From positions 1 to 15,318 of the forward strand of contig JAJZGN010000022.1 of the NCBI GenBank assembly GCA_021798435.1: a stretch of DNA of 15,318 nucleotides, written 5' to 3'. Below, in pieces: positions 1 to 8,189 of the stretch. Source of the stretch: a bacterium. GTDB lineage: Bacteria; Chloroflexota; Dormibacteria; Aeolococcales; Bog-877. Position 1 is the stretch's first letter; each line of letters starts with the position of its first letter. Made by a program: the position numbers and the translations under genes. Under the pieces are notes generated by a model that saw only the letters and a program-made list of their open reading frames with translations, ran no database searches and had not been told where the DNA came from.

Positions 1-2138
1 CCGATCTCGTGGAGGTGGGGGAGCAGTGGCTGGCCACGGTGGAGGCGGTCTCCGAGGTGGACCCAACCGGGACCGAGGTCGAGGCGCTGGCCGGCACGGT
101 TCGCCAGCTGTTCCAGGAGTATGTCGCGGCCGGGGCCCAGGTGCCGCCCGAGCTGGCCGTAGCGGTGGCCCGGGCCAAGGAGCCGGGCAAGGTGGCCGAT
201 CTGGCCGGGACGGCTCCCGACCTGGAGGCCAAGGACCGGATCGCCCTGCTCCAGGAGCCGGACGTGGAGAGGCGACTGCGGGGCCTGGTGCCCCTCCTGG
301 CCCGCCAGGTGGAGGTCGCCCAACTGCGCAGCAAGATCCAGCAGGACGTGGCCCAGACCATCAACCAGGGCCAGCGGGAAGCCATCCTCCGCGAGCAGCT
401 CAAGGCCATCCGCAAGGAGCTGTCGGAGCTCGGAGGGGACTCCGGTCAGGAGGAGGACCTGCGCGAGAGGGTTCTGGCCGCCGGGATGCCGGAGTCCGTC
501 CAGAAGCGCGCCTTGAAGGAGCTGGACAGGATGGAGGCCACCCCCAGTGCCTCTCCCGAGGTGGGGATGCTGCGCAACTACCTCGACTGGCTGGTCGACC
601 TCCCCTGGCAGGACCCCGACCAGGAGCGCCTGGACATCGAGGGCGCAGCCCGGATCCTGGACGAGGATCACTATGGGCTGCCCAAGGTCAAGGAGCGGAT
701 CCTGGAGTGGATGGCGGTCCGGCAGCGGGTGCTGGAGCGACGCCGAGCCCTCGGGGAGGGGGAGGCGCCCCCGCCGCTGCAGACCCCGATCCTCTGCTTT
801 GTGGGGCCGCCCGGGGTGGGCAAGACCTCGCTGGGGCGGAGCATCGCCCGGGCCCTGGGGCGCAAGCTGGTGCGCATCTCCCTGGGAGGCATCCGGGACG
901 AGGCCGAGATCCGGGGCCACCGGCGCACCTACATCGGCGCCCTCCCCGGCCGGGTCATCCAGGCGATGAAGCAGGCCGGCACCAAGAACGCGGTGATGAT
1001 GCTGGACGAGATCGACAAGGTGGGGCTGGACTTCCGCGGCGACCCCGCCGCGGCCCTTCTCGAGGTCCTGGACCCGGAGCAGAACCGGGAGTTCTCCGAC
1101 CACTACCTGGAGGTGCCCTACGACCTCTCGCAGGTCCTCTTCATCACCACCGCCAATGTCATCGACACCATCTCCCCGCCGCTCCGCGACCGGATGGAGA
1201 TCATCGCCATCAACGGCTACACCGAGGAGGAGAAGCTGGAGATCGCCAAACAGCACCTGGTGCCGCGCCAGCTCCAGCAGCACGCCCTCGCCCCGGAGGA
1301 GGTCTCGATCTCGGATGCCTCCCTCCGGGTGATCATCCGCAACTACACCCACGAGGCCGGGGTCCGGGCGCTGGAGCGCCAGGTGGCCCAGGTGATGCGC
1401 AAGATCCCCCGCCAGCTGGTGGAGCACCCCGACCTCACCTCTGTGGCGGTGGGGGAGGAGCAGCTGGTGGAGTACCTCGGACCCATCCGCTTCGACTCCG
1501 TGGAGGCAGAGCCCGAGGACAAGGTCGGCCTGGCCACCGGGGTCGTGGTCTCGGAGGTGGGTGGCGACCTGGTTACGGTGGAGGCACTGGCGATCGAGGG
1601 CCGCCCCGAGCTTCAGCTCACCGGGCAGATCGGGGACGTGATGCAGGAATCGGCGCGGGCGGCGCTCTCCTGGGTCCGGGTCCATGGGTCCGAGTACGGG
1701 GTGCCCCAGGGCTTCTTCGACGATCACAGCGTCCACATCCATGTGCCGGCCGGGGCCATCCCCAAGGACGGTCCCTCCGCCGGGGTCACCCTGGCCACCA
1801 CCCTGGTGTCGGTGGCCAGCGACCGGCCGGTGCGCCACGACCTGGCCATGACCGGTGAGGTGACCCTGCGTGGCCGCATCCTCCCCATCGGCGGGGTCAA
1901 GGACAAGCTGCTGGCCGCTCACCGGGCCGGGATCAAGATCTTCCTGCTCCCGGAGCGCAACCGCCGTGACCTCTACGAGATCGATCCCGCGGCGTTGGAG
2001 GGGATGGAGGTGGTCTACGTCCGCTCGCTCAGCGAGGTGCTGGACCGCGCCCTCATGCCCCGGGTGGAGCGGCACCCGGCCCGCCGGCAGGTCGGCTTCG
2101 GAGCCGACTCGGTGATCGGGTCCGCGCTGCCGGCCTGA
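1..2138 (+). CDS. lon: ATP-dependent Lon protease, N-terminus cut by window edge
   Basis: This is the cytoplasmic AAA+ serine protease that unfolds and degrades damaged and regulatory proteins. The reading frame is open from base 3 and about 711 codons are visible. Bacterial Lon is about 780-820 residues, so roughly the first 80-100 residues of the substrate-binding N-domain lie outside the window; the GTG at 9 is not the real start. Numbering from that GTG, the order is: coiled-coil N-domain tail (about 1-200, with the typical NQGQREAILREQLKAI stretch), Walker A GPPGVGKT at 266-273, Walker B MMLDEIDK at 330-337, and the protease domain. The catalytic Ser is S590 in PKDGPSAG and the catalytic Lys is K633 in GGVKDK, with the same 43-residue separation as E. 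coli S679/K722. All catalytic parts are intact. It converges on the molybdoenzyme gene, with 28 bases between the stops. Family assignment is very secure. Confidence 0.97.
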   Translation, partial: DLVEVGEQWLATVEAVSEVDPTGTEVEALAGTVRQLFQEYVAAGAQVPPELAVAVARAKEPGKVADLAGTAPDLEAKDRIALLQEPDVERRLRGLVPLLARQVEVAQLRSKIQQDVAQTINQGQREAILREQLKAIRKELSELGGDSGQEEDLRERVLAAGMPESVQKRALKELDRMEATPSASPEVGMLRNYLDWLVDLPWQDPDQERLDIEGAARILDEDHYGLPKVKERILEWMAVRQRVLERRRALGEGEAPPPLQTPILCFVGPPGVGKTSLGRSIARALGRKLVRISLGGIRDEAEIRGHRRTYIGALPGRVIQAMKQAGTKNAVMMLDEIDKVGLDFRGDPAAALLEVLDPEQNREFSDHYLEVPYDLSQVLFITTANVIDTISPPLRDRMEIIAINGYTEEEKLEIAKQHLVPRQLQQHALAPEEVSISDASLRVIIRNYTHEAGVRALERQVAQVMRKIPRQLVEHPDLTSVAVGEEQLVEYLGPIRFDSVEAEPEDKVGLATGVVVSEVGGDLVTVEALAIEGRPELQLTGQIGDVMQESARAALSWVRVHGSEYGVPQGFFDDHSVHIHVPAGAIPKDGPSAGVTLATTLVSVASDRPVRHDLAMTGEVTLRGRILPIGGVKDKLLAAHRAGIKIFLLPERNRRDLYEIDPAALEGMEVVYVRSLSEVLDRALMPRVERHPARRQVGFGADSVIGSALPA

Positions 2139-2150
2139 CCGGCCTCAGCT

Positions 2151-2163
2151 CCCGGCCGCCGGG
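2151..2163. other. Short GC palindrome between convergent lon and molybdoenzyme genes
   Basis: The 28-base gap between the two convergent stops contains CCCGGC-C-GCCGGG, which folds at best as a 5-bp stem with a 3-base loop. There is no T-run on either side. It may contribute to bidirectional termination but is weak evidence on its own. Confidence 0.25.
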
Positions 2164-2166
2164 CCC

Positions 2167-5007
2167 TTAGGTCCGCTGGCGGTAGGTGGCCCGAGTGGGC
2201 TTCACCGGCCGCATCAGGAACTCCGGGCGCCGCTCCCCTCCCGGCCCCCTGTGGGGGCGGGCCAGCTGCAGCCACTCCCGGTAGACCTGGCGGCTCTTCT
2301 CCGTGTCCACGAAGACGTCGCCATACCGGTCCCCGGCGTGGGCGGGTTCCAGCTGCACCTTCTGAAGCCAGCAGTGCATCCCCGACCAGGGGTCGGGCTG
2401 GACCGGGAAGGCCAGGTTCTGGTGCACTCCGGGGTCGTCCCACCAGATCCTCTGGCTGTCCGGGTCCGAGGATGCAAAGGGGGCGATCGTCCCGCGGTAG
2501 CGGAGGAGCCAGGCCCCCGGTCTGGGCTGGGAGATCTCCGCCGACGCCGAGCTCCAGCGGCTGCCTTCCCCCTCGTGGAGGTGCCAGCGTCCGAGATGGT
2601 GGGAGAGGGCGCAGACCCCGGGCCGGATGCCCTCGGTGACCCACACCCGGCAGACGAAGTGTCCGATGGCGGTGGACACCCGGGCCAGGCCGCCGGTGGC
2701 GAGGTGGTGGCGGGCCGCGTCCGGGGCGCTCAGCCAGAGGGGGTGGGTATTGGAGATCTCGTTCAGGTACTTGGCGTTTCCGGAGCGGGTGTGGATCAGG
2801 GTGGGGAGGCGGAAGGTGGGGACCAGCACCAGCTCTCCGGCCTCCTCGTCGACCCTCCGCCGGGAGACGTGGGACTCGATGTAGCCGGGGACCGCCTGGT
2901 CGGCGAAGCCGAAGTCCCGCATGCTGGGGGAGTAGATTTCCAGCCGCCTCGACGGGGTGAGCCAGCCCTGGGTCACCGACCCGTCGTCATGCACCACCCC
3001 CACCGAGCCGGCCTCCCCGACGAGAGGCGCCGCCTCGTCGTCGCGGACGGGACGTCGCAGGACCCCCTCCCCGTCGGGGCTGGCGCCAAGGATTTCCTCC
3101 GGGGAGAGGGGGCGCTCGTCGAGCCGGTACTGCTCCTGAGCCAGCTCCACGGCGCCGTACCGCCGCATGTAGCCGAGGGGGGTCAGGCCGGCCTGGGCCG
3201 CCTTCTCCGGGAGCCCCGGAACCTCGTTCTCGAACACCCAGCGGTAGTAGTCGTCCACCGTGATCCGCTCCCCGGGCCGGTAGGGGGACTCGAAGTAGCC
3301 TCGGATGCCGAGGGAGCCGTCGGGGTCGATTCGCCAGGAGAGCTCGAACCAGAACTCGTTCTCCTCCCACACCTCCCCGGGGTTGGCGTCGCGGGTGTCC
3401 CGGACCAGCTGCCCCCGCCGCTCCATCGCCACCCGCCGGACCGGTTGGCGGAAGGACAGCCACCTTCCGGCGTGGGTCTCGTACGACTGGGTGTCGTGTC
3501 GCTCCGCCGAGTGGCCCATGGGGAGGACGTAATCGGCGAACTGGGCGGTCTCCGACCAGGTCGGGGTGAGGGCCACGTGGCAGCCCACCAGCCGCTCGTC
3601 GCTGAGCGCCTCCATCCAGGTGAAGCCGTCGGGATTGGTCCAGATCGGGTTGTACACCCGGCTGAAGTACACCTCCAGGCGGCCCCGGCCATCCCTCAGC
3701 AGGTGGGGGAGAAGGAACGACATCTCGTTGGTGCAGACCGGGTACTCCTCCGGCCAGGTGAGCTCGTTCCACTCGGTCACCGGTCCCGGCATGTTGGGGC
3801 CGTGGGGGATGAATTTGTCCCAGCCGTTCGGGCTGGTGCCGCCCCTGGTGCCCACCGACCCGGTGAGGACCAGCACCAGCCAGAGGCACCTGGCCACCTG
3901 CCAGCCTCCGTAGTTGCCGGCGCAGGCCGACCGCCACACGTGGGCGGCGAGCCGGTGGTCGCAATTGGCCACCATCTCGGCTAGCCGCTCGATCTCCTCG
4001 ACCGGCAGCTGCGCTTCCTCGGCGGCGAACTGGAAGGTGTACCTGGAGTAGTCGGCCTCCAGCCGCTCCAGGAAGGATTCGAAGGTCTCCTCCACCTCCG
4101 GGTGGAGCTCGCGCAGGTAGGTGCGCCAGTTGAGCCAGCGGCGCATGAAGGGGCGGTCGATCCGCCCGGTTCGGAGCAGGTGGGAGGCGATGGCCAGCAG
4201 GATGGCCGCCTCACTCCCAGGCCAGGGAGAGAGCCAGAGGTCCGCCTTGGAGGCGGTGTTGGAGAGGCGGGGGTCAATGACCACTAGCCGGGCCCCGCTC
4301 TGCCGGGCCTCCATGATGCGCTGGGCGTGGGGGTTGAAGTAGTGGCCCGTTTCCAGATGGCTGGAGAGGAGCAGGATGACCTTGGCGTGGGCGTAGTCGG
4401 GTGAGGGCCTGTCATACCCGGCCCAGAGGGTCATCCCCAGCCGGGCCCCGGCGGAGCAGATGTTGGTGTGGCTGTTGTGCCCGTCCACCCCCCAGGCCAT
4501 GAGGAAGCGTTCGGCGAAGCCATCCTCCCCCGGGCGGCCCACGTGGTACATCACCTCCCGCCGTCGGCCCTCGACGATGGCCCCTCGGACCCGGCCCGCG
4601 ATGTCGTCCAGCGCTTGGTCCCAGCTCACCCGCTCCCACTGGCCGCCCCCTCGGGGTCCCTTCCGGCGCAGGGGGTGGAGGATGCGCTCCGGGTCGTCGA
4701 GCTGGTTCACGGTGGCGGGGCCCTTGGCGCAGTTGCGGCCCCGCGAGCCGGGATGGGCGGGGTTGCCCTCGAGCTTGCGGATCGAGAGGTCGTCCTGATC
4801 CACGTAGGCCAGGAGCCCGCAGCCGGACTCGCAGTTGAAGCAGGTGGTGGGGACCAGGGTGTAGTGGTGCTCAACCCGCCGGGGGTGGGCCTGGGCGTCC
4901 AGCTCCACATGGTCGTCCCAGGCTTCCGGCGGGGGGAAGTTGCGCAGCTGCTCGTGGCGGCGCTGGCCGGGGAGGTCGGGTTGGGGGTGCGGCGGCCCTG
5001 GGGGCAT
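2167..5007 (-). CDS. Molybdopterin (bis-MGD) oxidoreductase catalytic subunit, CISM/DMSO-reductase family
   Basis: Catalytic subunit of a complex iron-sulfur molybdoenzyme, 946 residues from the chosen start. The N-terminal [4Fe-4S] motif is C56-x2-C59-x3-C63-x29-C93, followed by K95 in CAKG, the Lys that relays electrons between cluster and pterin in this family. A likely Mo-ligand Cys is C184 in TNICSAGAR. The C-terminal part carries the dinucleotide-binding domain (from about residue 700) and an unusual tail with IWWDDPG at 854 and PDPWSGMHCW at 871. The start is ATG 5007 because AAGGAG sits 6 bases upstream; an in-frame ATG at 5037 has no such site. No twin-arginine signal or hydrophobic leader is visible, so it is probably cytoplasmic. 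It lies 13 bases after the ferredoxin-NrfD gene and surely forms a complex with it. The residue after C184 is Ser, not the His of formate dehydrogenases, so formate oxidation is unlikely. Polysulfide, thiosulfate, tetrathionate or arsenate-type chemistry is possible; the substrate is unknown. Confidence 0.9.
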   Translation of the reverse strand: MPPGPPHPQPDLPGQRRHEQLRNFPPPEAWDDHVELDAQAHPRRVEHHYTLVPTTCFNCESGCGLLAYVDQDDLSIRKLEGNPAHPGSRGRNCAKGPATVNQLDDPERILHPLRRKGPRGGGQWERVSWDQALDDIAGRVRGAIVEGRRREVMYHVGRPGEDGFAERFLMAWGVDGHNSHTNICSAGARLGMTLWAGYDRPSPDYAHAKVILLLSSHLETGHYFNPHAQRIMEARQSGARLVVIDPRLSNTASKADLWLSPWPGSEAAILLAIASHLLRTGRIDRPFMRRWLNWRTYLRELHPEVEETFESFLERLEADYSRYTFQFAAEEAQLPVEEIERLAEMVANCDHRLAAHVWRSACAGNYGGWQVARCLWLVLVLTGSVGTRGGTSPNGWDKFIPHGPNMPGPVTEWNELTWPEEYPVCTNEMSFLLPHLLRDGRGRLEVYFSRVYNPIWTNPDGFTWMEALSDERLVGCHVALTPTWSETAQFADYVLPMGHSAERHDTQSYETHAGRWLSFRQPVRRVAMERRGQLVRDTRDANPGEVWEENEFWFELSWRIDPDGSLGIRGYFESPYRPGERITVDDYYRWVFENEVPGLPEKAAQAGLTPLGYMRRYGAVELAQEQYRLDERPLSPEEILGASPDGEGVLRRPVRDDEAAPLVGEAGSVGVVHDDGSVTQGWLTPSRRLEIYSPSMRDFGFADQAVPGYIESHVSRRRVDEEAGELVLVPTFRLPTLIHTRSGNAKYLNEISNTHPLWLSAPDAARHHLATGGLARVSTAIGHFVCRVWVTEGIRPGVCALSHHLGRWHLHEGEGSRWSSASAEISQPRPGAWLLRYRGTIAPFASSDPDSQRIWWDDPGVHQNLAFPVQPDPWSGMHCWLQKVQLEPAHAGDRYGDVFVDTEKSRQVYREWLQLARPHRGPGGERRPEFLMRPVKPTRATYRQRT

Positions 5008-5013
5008 GGTCAT

Positions 5014-5019
5014 CTCCTT
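5014..5019 (-). promoter_or_regulatory. Strong ribosome binding site deciding the molybdoenzyme start
   Basis: AAGGAG on the minus strand lies six bases upstream of the ATG at 5007, just after the stop of the upstream ferredoxin-NrfD gene (5021). It overlaps codons 7-8 of the longer frame from 5037, which favours the shorter protein. Confidence 0.75.
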
Positions 5020-5020
5020 C

Positions 5021-6565
5021 TCAAGAGAGGGGGACATCCTGACCCGCCCTCACGAAAGCGGTCTCGTAGGCCAGCAGTCCCGGCTGGACCAGGGCCCCGG
5101 CAAGGGCCCCCACCGCAGACATGGCCCCGGGGATGGCGAAGCTGGCGAGGGCGATCGCCACGATCGGGGCGGCCACGGCCCCCAGCCAGAACTCCCTCGC
5201 GTACTGCCCCAGGATCATCAGCCGGGCCGCCGTCGCCGCCTGGCGGCTGGGATGCCGGCCGACGTGCTCCAGGGTCAGGAGCAGGAGGTGGAGGGCGGCC
5301 GCCACCACAACGCAGGTGAGGAGGAACCGGACCTCGCCGGCCGTGGGGGCGGTGAGCAGCCCCACCAGCAGCAGAGCCCCCGAGCCCGCCAGGATCGCCT
5401 GGACCAGCAGGTGCCAGAAGAAGATCGGCGACTGCCAGAGGTCCCGGCCCTCCGCCTGGTTGAAGAGCAGCGCCGAATATCCGGCCGTGACCGCCCCGAC
5501 CGGCAGGACAACCCAGGGGAGCACCCCGAAGGCGAGGTGCCCCGCCGCGGCCGGCAGCACCCCCGCGGCGGCGAGGGTGCCCAGCCCCAGCCAGATGCCG
5601 CTCAGCAGCGAGTAGAGGCCGAAGGCGAAGGTCCCCCAGACCAGCCAGGAGGTGGGGTTGCACTTCAGGAACAGGAAGTAGAAGCGTTCCGGGCGCTTCA
5701 GGTCCCAGATCAATAGGACCCCGGTCAAGACGGAGAAGAGGAGGGCGAGGGAGGGCGCCGCCAGCTCCGACTCCGGCCCCGGCCGCCCCCCGAAGAGGAG
5801 GGCCAGGGCCGCGGTCAGCAGCGCTCCCGTGGCCACCGACTTGGTCCAGAGATAGGTCGAGACCCGCCAGCCCCAGGGCCGAGGGTGGGGGGTGTTGAGG
5901 GTGGTGCGCGGCGCCTCCCTCGGCCGCTCCGCCACCCCTTGGGCGAACTCCAGCCGCTGCCGGTCCGGGGTGGAGTAGATGTAGGTGGAGTCCACGGGCG
6001 CCTCCAGGGGGTCCAGGGCGACCCGGTCGGCGCCGAGGTAGAAGACGTTGGGGTGGGTGTTTTGCTCCGGGGAGCGCACGGAGGTTGGGCGCTCGGAGAT
6101 CAGCCGGCTGATCCCGCTCGCAGGGTCGTCCAGGTCGCCGACCCAGATGGAGTGGGTCGGGCAGACCACGACGCAGGCGGGCTCCAGGCCGGAGTCCACC
6201 CGGTGGGCGCAGAAGTTGCACTTGGCGGCGGTGTGAGTGTCGGCGTCGATGTAGATGGCGTCGTAGGGACAGGCCTGCTGGCAGCTCTTGCAGCCGATGC
6301 AGCGGTCGCTGTCGAAGTCCACGATCCCGTCCGGGCGCTTGAAGAGGGCCTTGGTGGGGCAGATCCGCACGCAAGGGGCGTCACTGCAGTGGTTGCAGCG
6401 CAGAACCGCGAACTCCCGGTGGGAGTTGGGGAAGCTTCCTTTCTCGACGTACTTCACCCAGGTTCGAAACTGCCCCACCGGCACCCGGTGCTCGGTCTTG
6501 CAGGCCACCGTGCAGGCGTGGCAGCCGATGCAGGTGCCCTGGTCGATGGCGAACCCGTATCTCAA
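5021..6565 (-). CDS. Fused four-cluster ferredoxin / NrfD-type quinone-interacting membrane protein
   Basis: A 514-residue fusion of the electron-transfer (PsrB/DmsB-like) and membrane (NrfD/PsrC-like) subunits, which are usually separate genes. The N-terminal part has sixteen Cys in four clusters: C12-C15-C18-C22, C57-C60-C65-C69, C89-C92-C95-C99 and C116-C119-C131-C135. A linker of about 100 residues leads to a membrane domain from about 239 with roughly eight hydrophobic helices and the NrfD hallmark DLKRPERFY after the second. It should pass electrons between the molybdoenzyme and the menaquinone pool. The start is TTG at 6565, preceded by AAGGGGG at four bases; no better in-frame start lies close upstream, and MRYGFAIDQGTC matches the family N-terminus. 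There is no signal peptide, so the clusters probably face the cytoplasm. It follows the GntR gene by 72 bases on the same strand. Confidence 0.93.
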   Translation of the reverse strand: MRYGFAIDQGTCIGCHACTVACKTEHRVPVGQFRTWVKYVEKGSFPNSHREFAVLRCNHCSDAPCVRICPTKALFKRPDGIVDFDSDRCIGCKSCQQACPYDAIYIDADTHTAAKCNFCAHRVDSGLEPACVVVCPTHSIWVGDLDDPASGISRLISERPTSVRSPEQNTHPNVFYLGADRVALDPLEAPVDSTYIYSTPDRQRLEFAQGVAERPREAPRTTLNTPHPRPWGWRVSTYLWTKSVATGALLTAALALLFGGRPGPESELAAPSLALLFSVLTGVLLIWDLKRPERFYFLFLKCNPTSWLVWGTFAFGLYSLLSGIWLGLGTLAAAGVLPAAAGHLAFGVLPWVVLPVGAVTAGYSALLFNQAEGRDLWQSPIFFWHLLVQAILAGSGALLLVGLLTAPTAGEVRFLLTCVVVAAALHLLLLTLEHVGRHPSRQAATAARLMILGQYAREFWLGAVAAPIVAIALASFAIPGAMSAVGALAGALVQPGLLAYETAFVRAGQDVPLS

Positions 6566-6597
6566 GCGGCCCCCTTCGCATTTGACCGGTTGTCCGG

Positions 6598-6603
6598 AGT
6601 TTA
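6598..6603 (-). promoter_or_regulatory. Possible -10 box for the ferredoxin-NrfD/molybdoenzyme pair
   Basis: TAAACT on the minus strand lies in the 72-base gap after the GntR gene and would start RNA about 26 bases before the TTG start. No convincing -35 is seen (the place holds GGACCG). CCGG-ACAA-CCGG lies just downstream and could be an operator half-site pair, but this is weak. Confidence 0.25.
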
Positions 6604-6637
6604 CACGGGGGAGCCGGCCCCGGTCCTCAGGACGGAT

Positions 6638-7450
6638 CTACCGGGAACCCGCCGGGTCCTCTCCGGACCGGGCCCGGACCTGGGCATCCACGCTGACCTC
6701 CCCGGGGCCGACCCAGTCCAACCGGAAGCTGTAGCGGTCGGCACGGATCAGGGTGCTGCGCCACTCCACGGGGTCCAGGCCGGCGCGACCCAGCCGCTCG
6801 ATGCGGAAGGCGGGCGTGCCGACCCTGAGGCTCAGACTGGAGCGCTCCTCGGGGGTGGGCACCACGGCCCGGATCTCCTCAGTCCCACTGTCGGGGCGGA
6901 CGCCGCAGAGCTCCGCCATCTGGTCGTAGAGCGCGGAATGGGTGAAGTCCGCCTGGAGCAGCGGCCAGCCCAATGCCGCCGGCACCCAGGCGCGGTCCAG
7001 CGCCAGGGGCACGGAGTCCGCCAGGCGCAGCCGCTTCAGGTAGATAAGGCCGGCACCGGCCGGGAGCCCCAAGCGGCTGGCCACCAGGGGGTCCGAGGTG
7101 GGCTGCAGGCGCAGCACCTCACTGTGCTGCCTCGCCCCCTGAGCCTCCACGAAGCGGAAGAGGCTGTACAGGGCCCCGAGCGGCTGGTGGAACCGGGGCG
7201 CGGTCACGGTGGACCCCAGCCCTCGTCGGGAGGTCACCAACCCCTTGGCCCGGAGCGAGCGCAGGGCCTCCCGGACCGTGTGTCGGCTCACCCGATAGGC
7301 CCTGGAGAGCTCCAGCTCGGTGGGGAATGAGTCCTGCAGCTCCAAGCTGGCGATCCTCCGCTGTAGCTCCTCCGAGAGCTGGGCCCAGAGCGGAAGGGGA
7401 TGATCGCGGCGCAGGGGGATGGGAGCCCCGCCGGGGTCCTGATCGGTCAC
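6638..7450 (-). CDS. GntR-family transcriptional regulator with UTRA ligand-binding domain (HutC subfamily)
   Basis: A 270-residue regulator. The GntR winged helix-turn-helix spans about residues 20-84 (PLWAQLSEEL, FPTELELSRAYRVSRHTVRE, GLVTSRRGLGSTV). The rest (about 90-255) matches the UTRA fold that binds a small effector in the HutC subfamily, with the family-typical sequence LRLADSVPLALDRAWVP near 140. The start is GTG 7450. It lies directly upstream of the ferredoxin-NrfD and molybdoenzyme genes on the same strand, so it is the natural candidate to control them and itself; that role is inferred from position. UTRA effectors range from urocanate to sugar phosphates, so the ligand cannot be read from sequence. 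Confidence 0.9.
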   Translation of the reverse strand: MTDQDPGGAPIPLRRDHPLPLWAQLSEELQRRIASLELQDSFPTELELSRAYRVSRHTVREALRSLRAKGLVTSRRGLGSTVTAPRFHQPLGALYSLFRFVEAQGARQHSEVLRLQPTSDPLVASRLGLPAGAGLIYLKRLRLADSVPLALDRAWVPAALGWPLLQADFTHSALYDQMAELCGVRPDSGTEEIRAVVPTPEERSSLSLRVGTPAFRIERLGRAGLDPVEWRSTLIRADRYSFRLDWVGPGEVSVDAQVRARSGEDPAGSR

Positions 7451-7482
7451 CGGCGCGGCCTGAGAAGGGTCAACTTACCGGG

Positions 7483-7511
7483 ATTCTCCCAAGAACGGCC
7501 CCGACTCACAA
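7483..7511 (-). promoter_or_regulatory. Candidate sigma70-type promoter for the GntR regulator
   Basis: On the minus strand, TTGTGA (7511-7506) and GAGAAT (7488-7483) are separated by exactly 17 bases, each matching 4 of 6 consensus positions. Transcription would start near 7476, about 26 bases before the GTG. It lies in the 109-base gap downstream of the Nudix gene. Confidence 0.4.
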
Positions 7512-7559
7512 GCTGGGGCAGTCCGAAGCCGGCGACCACCCCCCGCCCCTCCAGCCGGG

Positions 7560-8189
7560 TCATCGCTCCCGGATCGGGGCCGGCTCCGGAAAATGCTCTC
7601 CCAGGCCGCGCCGCAGACGGTCGACCACGACGCGCGCCGCCCCCCACACGAAGTCCCGCCCCTGGAGGTACCCGGGCACCAGCAGGGTGCCGCGGCTGGT
7701 GTGGCGCCGTCGGACCACGTCCTGCACCCCGGTGTGGGCCTGGAGCAGCGGCAGCCAGAACCAGCCGGACACCTCGGAGGGATCGGCCCGAGGGGTGAAG
7801 TCCAGCATCACCTGCGCCACCGCCGGGACCATCAGGAAACCCGAGTGGGTTATCACCACCGGCTCCAGGTATCCCAGGAGGCGGACCGCCTCCGGTGGCA
7901 CCGCGAGCTCCTCCTCTGCCTCCCTGAGGGCCGCTCGCCAGAGCGTTCCGTCGGTCTCTGTCAGGCTGCCGCCAGGCAGCCCGACCTGCCCGGGGTGGGA
8001 GCGGAGCCCATGGCTGCGCCGCTCCAGGAGCAGAGGAAGCTCGGACCGGCGTCCGTCAATGAGGGCCAGCACCCCCGCGGCCCGAAGGTCCGCCGGTCGG
8101 TCGGGCTCCTCCGCGAGCGGCGTCAGCGTCCCGCTGAGCTGCCGAAGGGCCCTGGAGGCGGCGCTGCGGAGAGTTCCGTCCTCAGCCAA
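7560..8189 (-). CDS. Nudix hydrolase, CoA pyrophosphatase type
   Basis: A 209-residue Nudix protein that most likely cleaves CoA or acyl-CoA to 3',5'-ADP and phosphopantetheine derivatives in the cytoplasm. The CoA-pyrophosphatase signature LRSHPGQVGLPGG is at 62-74, running straight into the Nudix box, which starts at G74 and has D80 in place of the first Glu (common in this subfamily) and REAEEELAV at 89-97. FVWGAARVVVDRL near 180-192 matches the C-terminal part of the family. The final box Gly is Ala (A96). The first possible start is the TTG at 8189, immediately after the TGA of the upstream pseudokinase gene, in the same frame and with no ribosome binding site; the next start codon in frame would be near residue 40. 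Translational coupling to the pseudokinase is therefore likely. Confidence 0.88.
   Translation of the reverse strand: MAEDGTLRSAASRALRQLSGTLTPLAEEPDRPADLRAAGVLALIDGRRSELPLLLERRSHGLRSHPGQVGLPGGSLTETDGTLWRAALREAEEELAVPPEAVRLLGYLEPVVITHSGFLMVPAVAQVMLDFTPRADPSEVSGWFWLPLLQAHTGVQDVVRRRHTSRGTLLVPGYLQGRDFVWGAARVVVDRLRRGLGEHFPEPAPIRER

Noticed and set aside
2251..3984. Long open frame on the plus strand antisense to the molybdoenzyme gene
   Set aside because: It mirrors a real gene in GC-rich DNA; its translation is low-complexity (Gly, Val, Pro, Arg) with no family motif, whereas the minus strand carries clear catalytic motifs.
2167..5007. Formate dehydrogenase as the identity of the molybdoenzyme
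   Set aside because: The Mo-ligand Cys at 184 is followed by Ser instead of the His needed in formate dehydrogenases, and there is no FdhD or NADH-linked subunit nearby.
5885..7330. Long plus-strand frame opposite the ferredoxin-NrfD and GntR genes
   Set aside because: Repetitive Gly/Val/Ala/Gln translation with no motif; both opposite-strand genes are certain.
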